From: an uncultured Roseburia sp.
GTDB taxonomy: Bacteria > Bacillota > Clostridia > Lachnospirales > Lachnospiraceae
Direction of reading: 5' to 3'
NCBI GenBank assembly: GCA_945787015.1
Contig: CALZGM010000018.1
Span: 1-64,000, forward strand
DNA: 64,000 nucleotides
Part shown: positions 51,369 to 60,430 of the stretch, in pieces
How positions within the stretch are numbered: the first letter of the stretch is position 1
Layout of the letters: each line of letters opens with the position of its first letter
Program-made: the position numbers and the translations under genes
Notes under the pieces: model-generated
Told to the model about the DNA's origin: nothing
Seen by the model: the letters and a program-made list of their open reading frames with translations, nothing else
The model's database searches: none

Positions 51369-53888
51369 TTATTTTGTCTCTTGTAAACCGGCTTTCTCTC
51401 TTACGACTCCATCCGCATCTATTTCTACATTCACAGAAATACTTTCCATAAATTCATAGATCCTTAGCTGCTCGCTCTCGTTCACCCAGTTTGTGGTCGC
51501 ATTTGTCTGAATGGCAGGTATCATTTTTACCTCCAGACAATCCTCGTTGTCATTTCCGGAAAAATGCAGCTCCACCAACATCGAATCTAAGGTTTTATTA
51601 TTAAACCAATAATTTCCCAGACTATATACAATCGGTTTTCCATCGTAATATTCCATACCCTGCAGACAATGTGAATGGGCTCCGATAATCGCATCTGCAC
51701 CTGCATCCAGATACTCTTTTCCGGTAGTCAGCTGAACCTTTTCCAAATCATAGCTGTATTCGGTTCCCCAATGGACCACGGCAATGACAAAATCTGCATT
51801 TTCATCCGCCTTGCGGATACTCTCCAAGAAAAGCTTTGTATCATAACAACGGAGAATTCCCGGTTCTGTCTCTGTCGCCTGCGGTGTCATCTTATTTTTT
51901 TCCGCACGGGAAGCACCGACAAACGCTACTGTTTTATCATCCAGTGTAAAATATACTGGAGCCATGGCTTCTTTCAGATTCCGCCCTGCGCCAAAATACG
52001 CAATGTCTGCACCTTCTAAAGTATCAAAAGTGTCAAGCAGCGCCTGTTTTCCAAAATCATATACATGATTATTAGCCAAAGTAACAAGATCTACACCCAT
52101 CTCCTGCAACACGCCAACACGCTTTGGATTGGCACGGAAGGTATACATTTTTCCTTCCATTGGCGAACCATTCGTACTATAGGTAAATTCATTGTTCAGG
52201 CACATCAAATCCGCGCTCTGCATGATGTTAAGCAGTTCCGGTGAAATGCACTTTGAAAGATCTCCATCTGACGCATTAAGCTGTGCTGTTGTCACGGCAT
52301 TTTCATCTAAGCTGATGTCACCTGCAAAACAGATGGTGAAATCATACGCGCCTGTGATTTCCGGTTCTGTTTCGGTCTCCGACTCTATTTCGGTCTCCGA
52401 TTTTGTTTCAGTCTCCGTCTCGGCAAGTTCCGTTTCCTGCGCTAAAGTCTCCTTTTCCTCAAAGGTTTCTTTCTCTATCTGTGCGCCGCAACCTGTTAAC
52501 AAAGTTACTGCAAGCAATCCTAATGCTACAATTTTGGTAAAAGACCCTTTCATCTTTTTCATTTTATACAAGTAATACACAATAAACAGCACCGCTGACA
52601 AAATCCAGGTAACCGGATAATTGAAAATGACAACCTCCATTGTCGGGTACATTCCGGCGATAACCGCAATCCAAAATACTCGTATTGCGCATACGCCTAC
52701 GGTCGTAATCAGCATCGGTACAATTACATCTCCCATGCCGCGCAGCGCGCCGGAATAGATTTCTGTAAAAGCAAACAGGAAATAAAATGGTGCAATTACA
52801 ACTAGCATTTTCGCACCAATTTCTATGACTGTAGCATCGTTGCAGAAAATCCCAAACAATGGCTTTCTTGCTGCAATCAATAATGCTGCCATCACAATAG
52901 AAACCACGATGTCCATCCATAAACAGATTCGAACACTCTTTTTTACACGATCCATCTTACCTGCACCATAATTTTGTCCCACAAACGTGGTGATTGAAAT
53001 TCCAAGTGCACCGCTGATCATCCAATAAATCATATCTAATTTTCCATAAGCTGCCCATGCGGCTGTCGCATTTGTTCCAAAGCCATTGATGGCAGACTGC
53101 ACAATCATATTGGAGATGTTATACATAGAAAACTGGATTCCGCTCGGCAAACCTAAAAAGAGTTCGGATTTTAACATGTGAAAATCAATCCGCATCTCGT
53201 GCAAAGAGAATTGACACAACTCTTTTTCTTGGATTAACGCCTTCGTTACAAGCACCGTACTTACTGCCTGTGCAATTACTGTAGCTATCGCTACCCCTGC
53301 CACGCCAAGCCCAAGTCCCAACACCATCACGAGATCTAATACCACATTCAAAACGCAACAAACTATCAAATAGTAAAGCGGCCGCTTTGAGTCCCCGAGT
53401 GCCCGCAAAATACTGGAACCGGTATTATAAAGAAATACAAAAATAATTCCTCCAAAATAAATCTGCAGATATAAAACGGAATCTTCCATCAACTCCGGCG
53501 CTGTATTCATCAGCCCTAACAATGCCGGAGACACTGCAATCCCCACAATCGCAAAAAAGATACTTCCTACAATGGAAAATGCATAAATGGTATGAATTGC
53601 TTTATTCAATTCCTCTTTTTTCCCTGCACCTAACATCTGAGACGCAATGATTCCGGCACCTGAAGTCAGTCCCATAAAGAAGTTTATGATTAATCCGCTA
53701 ATTAGCGCCGCAGAACCGCCAACTGCTGCCAACGCCTCTTTTCCTACCGCTCTTCCTAATACCAGTGCATCCACGGTATTATAAAGTTGCTGAAAAAATG
53801 AGCCTATCATAATCGGGAAGAAAAAGAGTAATATCTGCTTCCAGATGACCCCTTCTAAGATTCCGTTTTTTGTCTTTTGTTCATTCAT
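51369..53888 (-). CDS. MATE transporter fused to a CapA-like metallophosphatase domain
   Basis: An 839-residue fusion. Residues 1-450 are a full twelve-helix MATE transporter (FFFPIMIGSFFQQLYNTVDALVLGRAVGKEALAAVGG). Then MKKMKGSFTKIVALGLLAVTLLTGCGA looks like a complete lipoprotein signal with lipobox LTGC, followed by an acidic (TE/SE)-repeat linker and a CapA/PgsA metallophosphatase domain (CFAGDISLDE, NNEF, VDLVTLANNHVYDFG, VVHWGTEYS, IGAHSHCLQGMEYY). CapA is normally a separate poly-gamma-glutamate synthesis lipoprotein. No ribosome site precedes the inner Met, so a single chain is likely. ATG 53888 follows GGGGAATCGTGTC. Confidence 0.85.
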   Translation of the reverse strand: MNEQKTKNGILEGVIWKQILLFFFPIMIGSFFQQLYNTVDALVLGRAVGKEALAAVGGSAALISGLIINFFMGLTSGAGIIASQMLGAGKKEELNKAIHTIYAFSIVGSIFFAIVGIAVSPALLGLMNTAPELMEDSVLYLQIYFGGIIFVFLYNTGSSILRALGDSKRPLYYLIVCCVLNVVLDLVMVLGLGLGVAGVAIATVIAQAVSTVLVTKALIQEKELCQFSLHEMRIDFHMLKSELFLGLPSGIQFSMYNISNMIVQSAINGFGTNATAAWAAYGKLDMIYWMISGALGISITTFVGQNYGAGKMDRVKKSVRICLWMDIVVSIVMAALLIAARKPLFGIFCNDATVIEIGAKMLVVIAPFYFLFAFTEIYSGALRGMGDVIVPMLITTVGVCAIRVFWIAVIAGMYPTMEVVIFNYPVTWILSAVLFIVYYLYKMKKMKGSFTKIVALGLLAVTLLTGCGAQIEKETFEEKETLAQETELAETETETKSETEIESETETEPEITGAYDFTICFAGDISLDENAVTTAQLNASDGDLSKCISPELLNIMQSADLMCLNNEFTYSTNGSPMEGKMYTFRANPKRVGVLQEMGVDLVTLANNHVYDFGKQALLDTFDTLEGADIAYFGAGRNLKEAMAPVYFTLDDKTVAFVGASRAEKNKMTPQATETEPGILRCYDTKLFLESIRKADENADFVIAVVHWGTEYSYDLEKVQLTTGKEYLDAGADAIIGAHSHCLQGMEYYDGKPIVYSLGNYWFNNKTLDSMLVELHFSGNDNEDCLEVKMIPAIQTNATTNWVNESEQLRIYEFMESISVNVEIDADGVVREKAGLQETK

Positions 53889-53907
53889 GACACGATTCCC
53901 CAAACAT

Positions 53908-55275
53908 TTATTTTAAAAGCTTTTTTATCAGCTTCCACTTATTCTCCTTATGCGGCTGATAGCGTATCGGCACATCGATCCAGGTCGCCTTATTCAAAAT
54001 GCTCTTCTCATGTGTAAAGCACTCAAAACTCTTCCTTCCGTGATAAGAGCCCATTCCGCTATTTCCTACACCGCCAAATCCCATCTCACCGGAAGTCAGA
54101 TGCATCACTGTATCGTTGATACATCCACCTCCAAACGAGATGTGATTCATAAAGCGTTTCTGTGTTTCTTTGTCTTCTGTAAACAGGTAAAATGCCAATG
54201 GTTTTTCCCGTTCTAAAATAAATGCTTCTGCCTCTTCCGAATTCTTATATGTCAGAACCGGGAGAATCGGCCTAAAAATTTCTTCCTGCATAACAGCGTC
54301 TTCTGCCGTTACATCAATCAGAACTGTCGGTGCAATCTTAAGCGCATCCTCGTTTACTTCTCCGCCAAAAGCAATTTTTTCATCATTCATTAAGCTTTTA
54401 AGGCGCTCAAAGTGTTTCCTATTTACAATTTTTCCGTAATTCGGATTGTTTAATGGTTCTTCGGTGTACATGGATGTGATTTCTTTTTTCAATAACTCCA
54501 CAAACTCATCCCGAATCTGTTCGTCTATCAACAAATAGTCCGGTGCCACGCAGGTTTGTCCACAATTAAGATACTTTCCAAACGCGATTCGTTTTGCTGC
54601 AATTTTTATGTTCGCATCCTTTGTAACCACACAAGGGCTCTTTCCACCAAGCTCTAAGGTAACCGGTGTCAGATGCGCTGCTGCTTTTTCCATTACCAGT
54701 TTTCCGACTGTCACGCCTCCGGTGAAGAAAATGTAGTCAAACTGCTGTTCTAAAAGCGCCGCGTTTTCTTCCCTGCCGCCCTGTACCACAACCACATACT
54801 CAGGCGGGAACGTCTCGCTTATGATATCTGCAATCACCTGCGAAGTAGCCGGTGCGTATGCTGATGGTTTCACCACGCAAGTATTTCCTGCTGCAAGAGC
54901 CCCGATTAATGGCTCCATGGTCAGCATAAACGGATAATTCCACGGTGACATCACAAGCACGACGCCATACGGCTCTCTTATGGAGTAACTTTTTGCAATC
55001 GCATTAGTCAGTTCTGTTTTATAATGCTTTTTCTTTGTCCACTTGCGGATATGCTTCAGTTGGTTACTTAACTCCGCTAAAGTCAGGCCTACCTCACACA
55101 TGTAGCCTTCCATATCGCACTTACCCAGGTCCGTCTTTAATGCTTCCAAAATTTCCTGCTCGTGGTGGTTAATCATCTCACGAAATTTTTTTAAATATCT
55201 GATACGAAATTCCACGTCCAAGGTGGCATGGGTTCCGAAATATTCTCTTTGCTTTCTTACAATTTCCCCAATCAT
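53908..55275 (-). CDS. NAD(P)-dependent aldehyde dehydrogenase
   Basis: A 455-residue class 3-like aldehyde dehydrogenase. It has VVLVMSPWNYPF near 110, the catalytic Glu in TLELGGKSPCVV, and the catalytic Cys in LNCGQTCVAPDY, followed by EEIFRPILPV and the C-terminal GGVGNSGMGSYHG. These oxidise fatty or aromatic aldehydes. The basic C-terminal tail (YQPHKENKWKLIKKLLK) may associate with membrane. It lies just upstream of the MATE-CapA gene, 20 bases away, on the same strand. Confidence 0.93.
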   Translation of the reverse strand: MIGEIVRKQREYFGTHATLDVEFRIRYLKKFREMINHHEQEILEALKTDLGKCDMEGYMCEVGLTLAELSNQLKHIRKWTKKKHYKTELTNAIAKSYSIREPYGVVLVMSPWNYPFMLTMEPLIGALAAGNTCVVKPSAYAPATSQVIADIISETFPPEYVVVVQGGREENAALLEQQFDYIFFTGGVTVGKLVMEKAAAHLTPVTLELGGKSPCVVTKDANIKIAAKRIAFGKYLNCGQTCVAPDYLLIDEQIRDEFVELLKKEITSMYTEEPLNNPNYGKIVNRKHFERLKSLMNDEKIAFGGEVNEDALKIAPTVLIDVTAEDAVMQEEIFRPILPVLTYKNSEEAEAFILEREKPLAFYLFTEDKETQKRFMNHISFGGGCINDTVMHLTSGEMGFGGVGNSGMGSYHGRKSFECFTHEKSILNKATWIDVPIRYQPHKENKWKLIKKLLK

Positions 55276-55365
55276 ACATGCCTCCTATTCCATTCTATTA
55301 TAACAAGCTCTTTTTCTTTTTTCACTCTATTTTTTTATTTCCGCCTATCATTTAATTTTCAGCAA

Positions 55366-56130
55366 CTATAAGAAATAATGATTTATCAGCAGTTCAACCT
55401 GTTCAAAAACTAGCGGACGTTCTTTTGTTTCATAGGTAGTAATAAGATTGACGGACGGGATAATTTGATTTTCTGTGTAAAGTTGCAGCTTTCCATATGT
55501 ATTTTTTACATACGTCGGGTTATCCATTAGCCCAAAATGTTCCCAGTAAAATAATTCTCCTGTCTTAGGATGTCGAATTGTAAAATCCGGATAAATCACT
55601 ATACCATTTAATGTAAGTGAAGCTTCATAGCGAAACGGAATCTTATTTGCTCGTAACACCTTACCAATCATGGCTTCTGATTTAGAACGTACAAATTCTG
55701 TAGCGCTTATTTTATGCACCAAATGTTCCGGGTGTTTTAAATTATGTTCATAAGGGGATTTCATCCAATCATCTAATTCCTTAGATAATGGCGAGAAATG
55801 ATTTGTAAGAAGATTTTGAAATTCAGATGAATCATCAAGCAACCTAGAGGCTTTTGGTTCATAAGAAGAATGATGCTTCAAATAAAATTCTATTGCTTTT
55901 TTCTCATGCTCTAAATCTTCTAATAGAAATGTAAGGTATTTTTTAGTTGCCAGCCTCTCTGCAAGTAATCGGTTCTTTTTAGGAATATAAGTTTTTACAT
56001 GCCCATCGCTTTGAAACCATTTGCAATTAGAACTGCTACCCGAGCAGATAAGCTTTCCTTCCGGAAGTGTTCTTAGTTTCTCTTGTAATAATTGAATCTG
56101 CTCCTCTATTCTCTTTCTTTCCAATAACAT
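55366..56130 (-). CDS. PD-(D/E)XK-like nuclease protein of unknown role
   Basis: A 254-residue protein when started at ATG 56130. The start is not sure: a strong AAAGGGAGG lies 20 bases upstream and close to a TTG at 56148. The N-terminal half is a coiled coil with a short CSGSSSNCKW segment. The C-terminal 100 residues (EASLTLNGIVIYPDFTIRHPKTGELFYWEHFG) have the PDF...EHFG pattern seen in restriction-endonuclease-like folds. No matching methylase is present nearby. Function is unknown. Confidence 0.65.
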   Translation of the reverse strand: MLLERKRIEEQIQLLQEKLRTLPEGKLICSGSSSNCKWFQSDGHVKTYIPKKNRLLAERLATKKYLTFLLEDLEHEKKAIEFYLKHHSSYEPKASRLLDDSSEFQNLLTNHFSPLSKELDDWMKSPYEHNLKHPEHLVHKISATEFVRSKSEAMIGKVLRANKIPFRYEASLTLNGIVIYPDFTIRHPKTGELFYWEHFGLMDNPTYVKNTYGKLQLYTENQIIPSVNLITTYETKERPLVFEQVELLINHYFL

Positions 56131-56287
56131 TCTTTCGTAAATAAACAAAACCTCCCTTTTTCTGAAAATTACATTATTATAAACATAAAAAACCTCAAAA
56201 GTAAAGGCAAAAGTATCTATAGAAAAAAACTTCTCTCCCAGAAACTTTTTCATGGAAAAAATGGCATTTTTTCCTCAAAGAATACAT

Positions 56288-56461
56288 AAAAAGTTACTAT
56301 ACACAAAAAAAGTCGCTCCAGGAACCTCAAATTCCAAAAACAGGTTCCTGGAGCATCAATTTATTTCTATAGTAACTTTTGGGTGCTAAAAAGCGTTAAT
56401 TCAGTTTACATAACCTCGCAAAAAGTTACTGGCAAGCAACTTTTTTTGCATAGTAACTTTT
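56288..56461. repeat. Nested inverted repeats between genes
   Basis: A 13-bp perfect pair GCTCCAGGAACCT/AGGTTCCTGGAGC (56315-56354) is enclosed in a second 13-bp pair (AAAAGTTACTATA at 56289-56301, TATAGTAACTTTT at 56368-56380). Two further partial copies of the outer motif, AAAAAGTTACT (56420-56430) and AGTAACTTTT (56452-56461), form a third hairpin. It could be a terminator pair or a palindromic mobile-like element. Confidence 0.7.
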
Positions 56462-56474
56462 ACACCCCTAATAG

Positions 56475-57896
56475 CTACTGTCTAATATCCACATAACCTA
56501 ATTCTAACGCAGCTTCGCTAAACTCCAGGCAGCCGCCTTCATTTGCCAGATTTAAATACATGGATGGAAGTTCTTCCTCCATTACAATAAATCCCATATG
56601 AACCGTTACCGTTTCACCTGCCTTGATAGAAGGAATGTAGTTATTGTTTCTCTCGCCTCCATGCACATCATAGTAATACATTTCACCATCAAACTTATCA
56701 TTATTCTGAATTGATACATATTCCGGCTGTGTTCCATCATCAAGCGTCCACTCCCAAATATCAAGTTTATCTCCATCTTCTACCGCTTTTAGCAGGGAAC
56801 CGTTAAAAAGAACTTCTTTCAAATCTTTCGTTCCATTGTTCGTATAGGAAACTGTTACATATACCAGTTTTTGCGCCACCTTCTCCGTTTTTATCAATTC
56901 ATCTAAAGTATTGATTCCATCACCACGCTTATAATAATTCTTCGTTGCGTCAAGGAGCTTTCCATTGTTATCCACAACTCCCATTTTGTACAAATCATTA
57001 TCCACATAACCCGGTAAAAGAATGTTGATATTGTCATATATCTCCACCTTTTCGACGCAGGCACTTACTGATCCAATTTCAAGTTTTTCACCGATGCTTC
57101 GTGTCTGAAACTCGTCTTTTGAAATACTTATCCAGCCCAAATTATCATCCGTATCCGCAAGGCTCTCCAAATATTCACTCCATGTATAATCAGAAACAAT
57201 ATTTCGGACTTCATCTGTCTCTGTAGCAGGACGCAATGAAATACCTTCTGCAAACTTGATGCCTTCTTCTTTTGTCACATTCGAAAAAATAAACAGTTCC
57301 ATCACATAGTGCTCATTCGGATAGGATACATACAACTTCTTAAATGGCGCTTTGCCTTCCTCCACCATAGACTGAAACTCCAGATAAATTGCATCTTTGC
57401 CTCCAATCGTTAAATTTTCCTGATACGTAATGTCTTTATCCATCATTTTAAACGCATCATCACCCATGTCCATTTCATAAAAGACAATCGTTAGCCCTCC
57501 CTCTAATGGGTCATCTGCATAGCCATATTTCTGCTCCTCATATTCAACCATTCCCTCCGGTACATAGGACACCTCGCATACAACCGGCTCAATTTCTATC
57601 TGCTCATCTTCTCCTGTTTCCTTTTCCGTTTCCACCGATTCAATATACGTTTCTACTCCATACTCTCCTATCTTTTCTGCCTTCATCTGGTAATACCGGA
57701 CTGCCGCAAAAACAGTAGTGCCAAGTGCCATCACAGCAACTAAAACAACGAGTGCCAGTTTCTTTTTGGGTAAGCTTTTCTGTGGCATCGGTACAACAGT
57801 CTCTCTCTCTACTTGTTTTTTGACTTCTGTCTCTATCATCTGTTTTATCTCTACCGGCATCTTAGGAAACTCATTTTTCATGTTCTCTAATTCCAT
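56475..57896 (-). CDS. Probable anti-sigma factor with extracellular domain
   Basis: A 473-residue protein. The N-terminal 45 residues are charged and cytoplasmic, then a transmembrane helix (KLALVVLVAVMALGTTVFAAV) leads to a large extracellular region rich in acidic residues with repeated beta segments. The gene overlaps the ECF sigma gene by ten bases, the usual order for a membrane anti-sigma factor such as RsgI/DUF4179-type proteins. The specific family is not certain. GGGGGTCAATTTGT precedes the ATG. Confidence 0.75.
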   Translation of the reverse strand: MELENMKNEFPKMPVEIKQMIETEVKKQVERETVVPMPQKSLPKKKLALVVLVAVMALGTTVFAAVRYYQMKAEKIGEYGVETYIESVETEKETGEDEQIEIEPVVCEVSYVPEGMVEYEEQKYGYADDPLEGGLTIVFYEMDMGDDAFKMMDKDITYQENLTIGGKDAIYLEFQSMVEEGKAPFKKLYVSYPNEHYVMELFIFSNVTKEEGIKFAEGISLRPATETDEVRNIVSDYTWSEYLESLADTDDNLGWISISKDEFQTRSIGEKLEIGSVSACVEKVEIYDNINILLPGYVDNDLYKMGVVDNNGKLLDATKNYYKRGDGINTLDELIKTEKVAQKLVYVTVSYTNNGTKDLKEVLFNGSLLKAVEDGDKLDIWEWTLDDGTQPEYVSIQNNDKFDGEMYYYDVHGGERNNNYIPSIKAGETVTVHMGFIVMEEELPSMYLNLANEGGCLEFSEAALELGYVDIRQ

Positions 57897-58378
57897 ACAA
57901 ATTGACCCCCTTCCAACTCTTTCTTTAACTGATTTCTTGCCCGTAATAGTCGATTCTTCACGGCACTTTCCGAGCAGTCTAATATTCCTGCAATCTCCTT
58001 CACGCTATATCCCTCTAAGTAATAAAGCGTAACTGCTGCCTTCGTCTGCTCAGGAAGACGGTAAATCGCTTCATATAGTTCCGAATAATCGCTTTTTTCT
58101 ACTGCTCCTTCAGATGATATCTTCTGATTATAATCCTCCAGCGATACCATTCTCTTTTCTTTACGCATAATGCTGTAACATTCATTCATTAGTATCTTTA
58201 TCAGCCACGTTTTTGCATATTGATCCTGCTGCAATGTATGTAGTTTTGAAAAAGCTTTTACAATTGCTTCTTGAATTGCATCCGCGCAGTCTGCATCGCT
58301 GTATAGTAATGTTTTCGCTACCCGGTACATTGTTTCCTGCGAAGCAAGAATCAACTTTCCTAATTCTTCTTTCTTCAT
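57887..58378 (-). CDS. ECF-type RNA polymerase sigma factor
   Basis: A 163-residue sigma-70 family protein with region 2 (ADCADAIQEAIVKAFSKLHTL...TWLIKILMNECYS) and region 4 (LPEQTKAAVTLYYLEGYSVKEIAGILDCSESAVKNRLLRARNQLKKEL). It is expected to be held at the membrane by the overlapping anti-sigma gene and released by an extracellular signal. AGAAAGGGTGTT precedes the ATG. I did not find a clear ECF-type promoter upstream. Confidence 0.9.
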   Translation of the reverse strand: MKKEELGKLILASQETMYRVAKTLLYSDADCADAIQEAIVKAFSKLHTLQQDQYAKTWLIKILMNECYSIMRKEKRMVSLEDYNQKISSEGAVEKSDYSELYEAIYRLPEQTKAAVTLYYLEGYSVKEIAGILDCSESAVKNRLLRARNQLKKELEGGQFVWN

Positions 58379-58482
58379 AACACCCTTTCTGCCAACCGGC
58401 CGGACTGGTTATTTTGTATTTACAATCGTTAGATGTTTTATTAAATCATTTGGTCTCTTAATCTTTTAAATTTTTTTCTCCC

Positions 58483-58512
58483 TTGACAAATCCGCTGCCA
58501 CGTGTCTATAAT
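58483..58512 (+). promoter_or_regulatory. Promoter of the T-box leader
   Basis: TTGACA (58483-58488), 18-base spacer and TATAAT (58507-58512). Confidence 0.85.
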
Positions 58513-58529
58513 ACCCTTAATTGAAGCAA

Positions 58530-58770
58530 ACGAAAAGCTTTGACGGGAAGAAGTAAGAATAAGTGAAGCAAACAGAAAGTTACCGGTTGATGAGAGGTGC
58601 ATGGGAAACTTATTACGAATACATCCTTGAGCTTCACACCGAATGTAAAAGTTTTTTACTAGTAGGCTGTGACGTAGCAGCGCACGTTACAAGCGCCGGA
58701 GTGTTGTCGGACACTTACTAAGGTAAGCAGCGCGAGTTGTTTATGAACAAAGGTGGTACCACGAGTTTAT
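58530..58770 (+). promoter_or_regulatory. Tyrosine-specific T-box riboswitch
   Basis: A long structured leader ahead of tyrS. The T-box sequence AAGGTGGTACCACG is at 58750-58763, immediately before the terminator. A TAC codon at 58620-58622, within GAATACATCC, is the likely tyrosine specifier, and GATGAGAG lies upstream. Uncharged tRNA-Tyr binding stabilises the antiterminator and turns on the synthetase. The exact stem I was not folded. Confidence 0.9.
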
Positions 58771-58806
58771 GCCTCGTCCTTTTTACAAGGACGAGGCTTT
58801 CTATTT
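58771..58806 (+). terminator. T-box regulated terminator
   Basis: GCCTCGTCCT pairs with AGGACGAGGC and is followed by TTTCTATTT. It is the alternative structure to the T-box antiterminator. Confidence 0.85.
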
Positions 58807-58807
58807 G

Positions 58808-58939
58808 TGCGAAAATGCAGAGGAAGATGTAGCTAAACAGACATTGGAAGCTTGCTTATAAATGGATGGTTAGCTACATCTGACGAGCACCGCGAACCTC
58901 AGAATTACGTAGGAATTCTGAGGTCTGCATTTTCACGCA
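58808..58939 (+). repeat. Three-stem palindromic insert between T-box and tyrS
   Basis: After the terminator the leader holds an outer stem (TGCGAAAATGCAGA at 58808-58821 with TCTGCATTTTCACGCA at 58924-58939) enclosing two hairpins: GATGTAGCTAA/TTAGCTACATC (58826-58836, 58870-58880) and CCTCAGAATT/AATTCTGAGG (58897-58906, 58914-58923). The outer and inner stems together make a three-way junction of about 130 nt. Confidence 0.7.
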
Positions 58940-58974
58940 GCCAACTAATAATAACAAAGAAAGGAAGAAAAGCA

Positions 58975-60201
58975 ATGACATTATATGATGAATTAGTTGC
59001 CCGTGGCTTAATCGCACAGGTGACAAATGAAGAAGAAATCAAAAACTTAATTAACAATGGAAAGGCAACCTTTTACATCGGGTTTGACCCAACCGCAGAC
59101 AGCCTTCATGTAGGACATTTCATGGCTCTTTGCTTAATGAAACGTCTTCAGATGGCCGGCAATAAACCAATCGCCTTAATCGGTGGCGGAACTGCCATGA
59201 TTGGTGATCCATCCGGACGTACCGACATGCGTCAGATGATGACAAAAGAAACAATCGACCACAACGTGGAATGCTTCAAGAAACAGATGAGCCGCTTCAT
59301 CGACTTTTCTGAAGGGAAAGCTCTTCTTGTCAATAACGCTGACTGGCTCATGGACTTAAACTACATTGAAGTCTTACGTGAAGTTGGTGCCCACTTCTCC
59401 GTAAACCGTATGTTAACCGCAGAATGTTACAAGCAGCGTATGGAAAAAGGCTTAAGCTTCTTAGAGTTCAACTACATGATTATGCAGTCTTACGACTTCT
59501 ACAGACTGTTCCAGGATTACGGTTGTAACATGGAATTCGGTGGCGATGACCAGTGGAGCAACATGCTTGGTGGTACCGAACTGATCCGTCGTAAGCTTGG
59601 TAAGGATGCGCACGCTATGACCATTAACCTCCTTTTGAACTCAGAAGGTAAAAAAATGGGCAAAACCCAGTCCGGTGCTGTTTGGCTTGATCCAAATAAG
59701 ACCTCTCCGTTTGAGTTCTTCCAGTACTGGAGAAATGTGGCTGACTCAGATGTATTAAACTGTATCCGTATGTTAACCTTCCTTCCATTGGAAGAAATCA
59801 ACGCGATGGACAGCTGGGAAGGTGCACAGCTTAACGAAGCAAAAGAAATCTTAGCATATGAGCTGACCAAGCTTGTTCATGGTGAAGAAGAAGCTGAAAA
59901 AGCAAAAGAAGCTTCCCACGCACTTTTTGCTGGCGGCGGTGACTTAGCAAATATGCCAACTGTAGAATTAACAGCAGAAGATTTCGCTGAACGCGATATG
60001 GATATCTTAGCCGTTCTCGTTCGCTCTGGCTTAGATAAGAGCCGTTCCGATGCACGTCGTGCCGTAGAGCAAGGCGGTGTAACCGTAAATGACGAGAAAG
60101 TAACAGATGTGAAAACCACTTACGTTGCTGACTTCTTTAAAGGTGATGGCGTTGTTGTAAAACGTGGTAAGAAGAAATTTGTGAAAGTTGTGATGAAATA
60201 A
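58975..60201 (+). CDS. tyrS: Tyrosyl-tRNA synthetase
   Basis: A 408-residue class I aminoacyl-tRNA synthetase. It has the HIGH-equivalent HVGH in [12 protein letters not shown], the KMSKS-equivalent KMGKT, the [18 protein letters not shown] segment, and an S4-like RNA-binding domain at the C-terminus ([14 protein letters not shown]). ATG 58975 is chosen because AAGGAAGAAAAGCA lies ahead, and [11 protein letters not shown] is a typical N-terminus. The frame opens further upstream, but those codons lie in the palindromic insert. The gene is controlled by the T-box. Confidence 0.95.
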   Translation: MTLYDELVARGLIAQVTNEEEIKNLINNGKATFYIGFDPTADSLHVGHFMALCLMKRLQMAGNKPIALIGGGTAMIGDPSGRTDMRQMMTKETIDHNVECFKKQMSRFIDFSEGKALLVNNADWLMDLNYIEVLREVGAHFSVNRMLTAECYKQRMEKGLSFLEFNYMIMQSYDFYRLFQDYGCNMEFGGDDQWSNMLGGTELIRRKLGKDAHAMTINLLLNSEGKKMGKTQSGAVWLDPNKTSPFEFFQYWRNVADSDVLNCIRMLTFLPLEEINAMDSWEGAQLNEAKEILAYELTKLVHGEEEAEKAKEASHALFAGGGDLANMPTVELTAEDFAERDMDILAVLVRSGLDKSRSDARRAVEQGGVTVNDEKVTDVKTTYVADFFKGDGVVVKRGKKKFVKVVMK

Positions 60202-60214
60202 TTTTTTGTATTTG

Positions 60215-60247
60215 AAAGATGCCGACAAATTTTGTTGGCATCTTTTT
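60215..60247 (+). terminator. Terminator after tyrS
   Basis: GATGCCGACAAA-TTTT-GTTGGCATC forms a hairpin followed by TTTTTC. Confidence 0.85.
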
Positions 60248-60311
60248 CTATCCTATTATATAGAATTCCCCTGCCTATTTTTTATTGGTACTCTCCCTGA
60301 ATTGGTTGACA

Positions 60312-60368
60312 TGTTACATTTGACGGCAGACATATCCTAAAATATATCTGCCAAAGATTTCATGTAAT
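60312..60368. repeat. Nested hairpin in the tyrS-Rpn gap
   Basis: TTACAT (60312-60317) faces ATGTAA (about 60363-60368), and within it GGCAGAcATAT faces ATATaTCTGCC around CCTAAA. It lies past the tyrS terminator and before the end of the convergent Rpn gene, which may use it as a terminator although no T run is evident. Confidence 0.4.
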
Positions 60369-60430
60369 AGGCTGCACAGAATCACCCTATTAGCATGAAA
60401 ATAACGCAATGCAAAAATACTTTCTGTATT

